Shown here one piece after another: positions 6,213 to 7,605 of a stretch of DNA of 7,605 nt. Both the position numbers and the translations under genes were made by a program. The notes under the pieces are model-generated. The model saw nothing but the letters and a program-made list of their open reading frames with translations. It made no database searches and was not told the DNA's origin. Positions within the stretch are counted from its first letter, which is position 1; each line of letters opens with the position of its first letter. The stretch lies in assembly GCA_020200995.1 (NCBI GenBank), contig JAIVHQ010000105.1:1-7605 (forward strand), written 5' to 3'. The DNA is from Flavobacteriales bacterium. Its GTDB lineage: Bacteria > Bacteroidota > Bacteroidia > Flavobacteriales_D > Cryomorphaceae.

Positions 6213-7540
6213 AGCAGGCATCCTCACATATCAAGTTCATACTTCTGCTGTCATTCATGACTTTCGCAGCGGGGAGTGCCTTTTCGCAAGGGGTGGTGGT
6301 GAACAAGTACACCTTCGGGGAGGGGTACGATTTTACCACCTACGACGACGACGATTACAGCATAGCCATTTCCGGATTCGTGCAGCCCTCCTACGAAAGG
6401 AAGTTTTACACCGACCACGAATTTGACGGGCCGGCGCAGCGATTCAGAATGCGCCGAATCCGTCTTAGATATACGGGCACGGCTGCGCGGCAGCGCATCA
6501 TTTGGCGCCTACAAGGCGAATTCAGCGGAAACCTGGAAGGCGACGCAAGCATTGCCAATTACCTTACCGATGCATGGGTGGGTTACAGGTTGAGTCGCAG
6601 GTGGAAATTGCGTGTGGGCCAAAAAAACACCCCCACAGACAACCGCCAACTCCTTATCCGATCGCATTCCCTCCAGCTCGTGGAGCGCAGCCGCATCACG
6701 GGGGCATTCAGTACCATCCGCGAATTCGGAGCGTTTCTGGACGGCACAGTGCCCTTGGGGCGAGGCATGTACATCAAGCCGAGCGCAGTAATTACCAACG
6801 GCGACGGTGTCAATGCCTTTAATGCAGACCTCGGCGGCTTTAAGTACGGCGGGCGACTCGACTTTTTGCCCTTCGGTCTTTTTACCAACCTCGGGCAGTA
6901 CCACGAAATGGACATGATGCGCGAGCAGGTTCCCAGGCTCGTCTTCGGGGTGACGTACAGCTACAACGAAGGCGTGAGCAGCCGCCGCGGTCGCGAGAGC
7001 GGGAGCATTCGTTACCTCAATGATGCCAATGAACTTTCCCTTCCCGACTTTGAGAAAATCGGGGTGGACTTTCTTTTCAAATACCGCGGCTTTTCGGCCC
7101 TCGGCGAGTTTGTGACCACACGGGCTTACGTGCCTACCGATATAACGCAGCGCATCAGAAACGACGGCTCCATCACGGGCACATTTCCCGTCGGCGATAC
7201 GGATGATATGGTGAACTATGTGAAGGGACGCATGATGCTGGGCACCGGTGTGCAGCTGCAAATGGGGTATCTCTTTAAAAACCGCTTTTCGGTAGATGCA
7301 CGCTTTACCAACCTGGCCGCCGCCGAGCATTCCTTCCTCAACAACGGGACGTTTTACAACCGACCCAATTACTACACCTTCGGCCTCGCTCAGCATTTCG
7401 GCAAATTTTACGGCGCCAAAGTGCAGGCTTCCATAACTTATGTGGAAGTGAACCCGGGCTCGAACGACATCAACGGCCTCGGCAACCCGATGACGGGAAA
7501 TGAACTGATTTTCCGACTTATTACCTCAATCGCATTTTGA
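6209..7540 (+). CDS. Outer-membrane porin, Porin_O_P (OprP/OprO-like) family
   Basis: This 443-residue protein is predicted to form an outer-membrane beta-barrel. A signal peptide spans residues 1-26, with a basic start, the core FILLLSFMTFAA and likely cleavage after AFS before Gln27. The mature protein is rich in alternating strands and aromatic girdle residues and ends in Phe (ITSIAF), the usual barrel-assembly signal. Family hallmarks are ISGFVQPSY (54-62), the Arg-rich FRMRRIRLRYTG (79-90), DAWVGY-RVGQKNTP (121-142), LVERS (157-161) and REFG (171-174). Pseudomonas members are phosphate or polyphosphate selective, but Bacteroidetes homologues sit in many contexts, so phosphate is not implied. 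A short acidic run (DDDD, 46-49) lies just before the first strand. The start overlaps the amidohydrolase stop by ATGA with no Shine-Dalgarno sequence, so translation is probably coupled. In this operon it most likely admits the substrate used by the carrier and enzyme. Confidence 0.88.
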   Translation: MKQASSHIKFILLLSFMTFAAGSAFSQGVVVNKYTFGEGYDFTTYDDDDYSIAISGFVQPSYERKFYTDHEFDGPAQRFRMRRIRLRYTGTAARQRIIWRLQGEFSGNLEGDASIANYLTDAWVGYRLSRRWKLRVGQKNTPTDNRQLLIRSHSLQLVERSRITGAFSTIREFGAFLDGTVPLGRGMYIKPSAVITNGDGVNAFNADLGGFKYGGRLDFLPFGLFTNLGQYHEMDMMREQVPRLVFGVTYSYNEGVSSRRGRESGSIRYLNDANELSLPDFEKIGVDFLFKYRGFSALGEFVTTRAYVPTDITQRIRNDGSITGTFPVGDTDDMVNYVKGRMMLGTGVQLQMGYLFKNRFSVDARFTNLAAAEHSFLNNGTFYNRPNYYTFGLAQHFGKFYGAKVQASITYVEVNPGSNDINGLGNPMTGNELIFRLITSIAF

Positions 7541-7541
7541 T

Positions 7542-7605
7542 ATGAAGCGCCTCCTGACCATATTGCTCTCCGCCGCACCGCTCTTTCTCTTTGCCCAGCC
7601 CATTC
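7542..7605 (+). CDS. Start of an exported protein, cut by the window edge
   Basis: Only the first 21 codons are present. They encode a classic Sec signal peptide: MKR, a hydrophobic core (LLTILLSAAPLFLF), then AQP, with likely cleavage after FA before Gln. The ATG lies one base after the porin stop codon, so this is the fourth gene of the operon. Its product acts in the periplasm, in the outer membrane or outside the cell. Nothing in the visible part identifies the function. Confidence 0.75.
   Translation, partial: MKRLLTILLSAAPLFLFAQPI

Noticed and set aside
5079..6227. A 382-codon open frame on the minus strand opposite the amidohydrolase
   Set aside because: It is antisense to a gene with all the metal ligands of a known family. 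Its translation is His/Asp-rich with no recognisable domain, which is typical of a shadow frame in GC-biased coding DNA.
6509..7396. A 295-codon open frame on the minus strand opposite the porin
   Set aside because: It is antisense to a porin with signal peptide, family motifs and C-terminal Phe. The shadow frame has no family features.
1..7605. CRISPR arrays, tRNA or rRNA genes, insertion sequences, phage or defence genes
   Set aside because: I saw no regularly spaced repeats, cloverleaf-like or rRNA segments, transposase motifs or terminal inverted repeats. Coding sequence accounts for nearly all of the window.

Overview
The window looks like chromosomal DNA from a Bacteroidota (Bacteroidetes) bacterium of moderate GC content. 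The evidence is a type IX secretion (T9SS) C-terminal sorting domain, a lipoprotein with an acidic stretch after its lipobox cysteine (the Bacteroidetes surface-export pattern), a Porin_O_P-type outer-membrane porin, genes without clear Shine-Dalgarno sequences, and a TAnnTTTG-type promoter element. Genus and species cannot be assigned from this sequence.

Layout. The minus strand (about 1-3690) carries three genes. A T9SS-sorted, SusE-like-domain protein runs off the left edge; it has an in-frame stop where its signal peptide should be, so it looks 5'-truncated. Next is a 300-residue alpha/beta-hydrolase lipoprotein, and then a 494-residue MocR/GntR regulator with a class I aminotransferase-like domain. 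From 3772 to the right edge the plus strand carries a very tight operon: a DcuC-family C4-dicarboxylate carrier, an isoaspartyl-dipeptidase (IadA)-like amidohydrolase, a Porin_O_P porin and the start of a further exported protein. The junctions are ATGA overlaps, ATGA overlaps and a 1-base gap. The regulator and the operon diverge from an 81-base AT-rich intergenic region that holds an imperfect inverted repeat.

Reading of the locus. The plus-strand genes form an outer membrane to inner membrane to cytoplasm path: porin entry, carrier uptake and amide/peptide hydrolysis, probably controlled by the divergent MocR regulator. The obvious label is isoaspartyl dipeptide or C4-dicarboxylate use. 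However, three proteins depart from their families at key residues. The MocR protein lacks the PLP-binding lysine (Arg337) and the pyridine-nitrogen aspartate (Asn304). The IadA-like enzyme keeps every metal ligand but has changed substrate-contact residues (Glu to Lys68, Tyr to Phe128, Ser to Cys280). The DcuC-like carrier lacks about 28 residues covering the second conserved hairpin motif. The locus may therefore serve a different, unidentified substrate and effector, or the carrier may be decaying. These comparisons rest on remembered reference sequences (E. coli IadA and DcuC, B. subtilis GabR), not on computed alignments.
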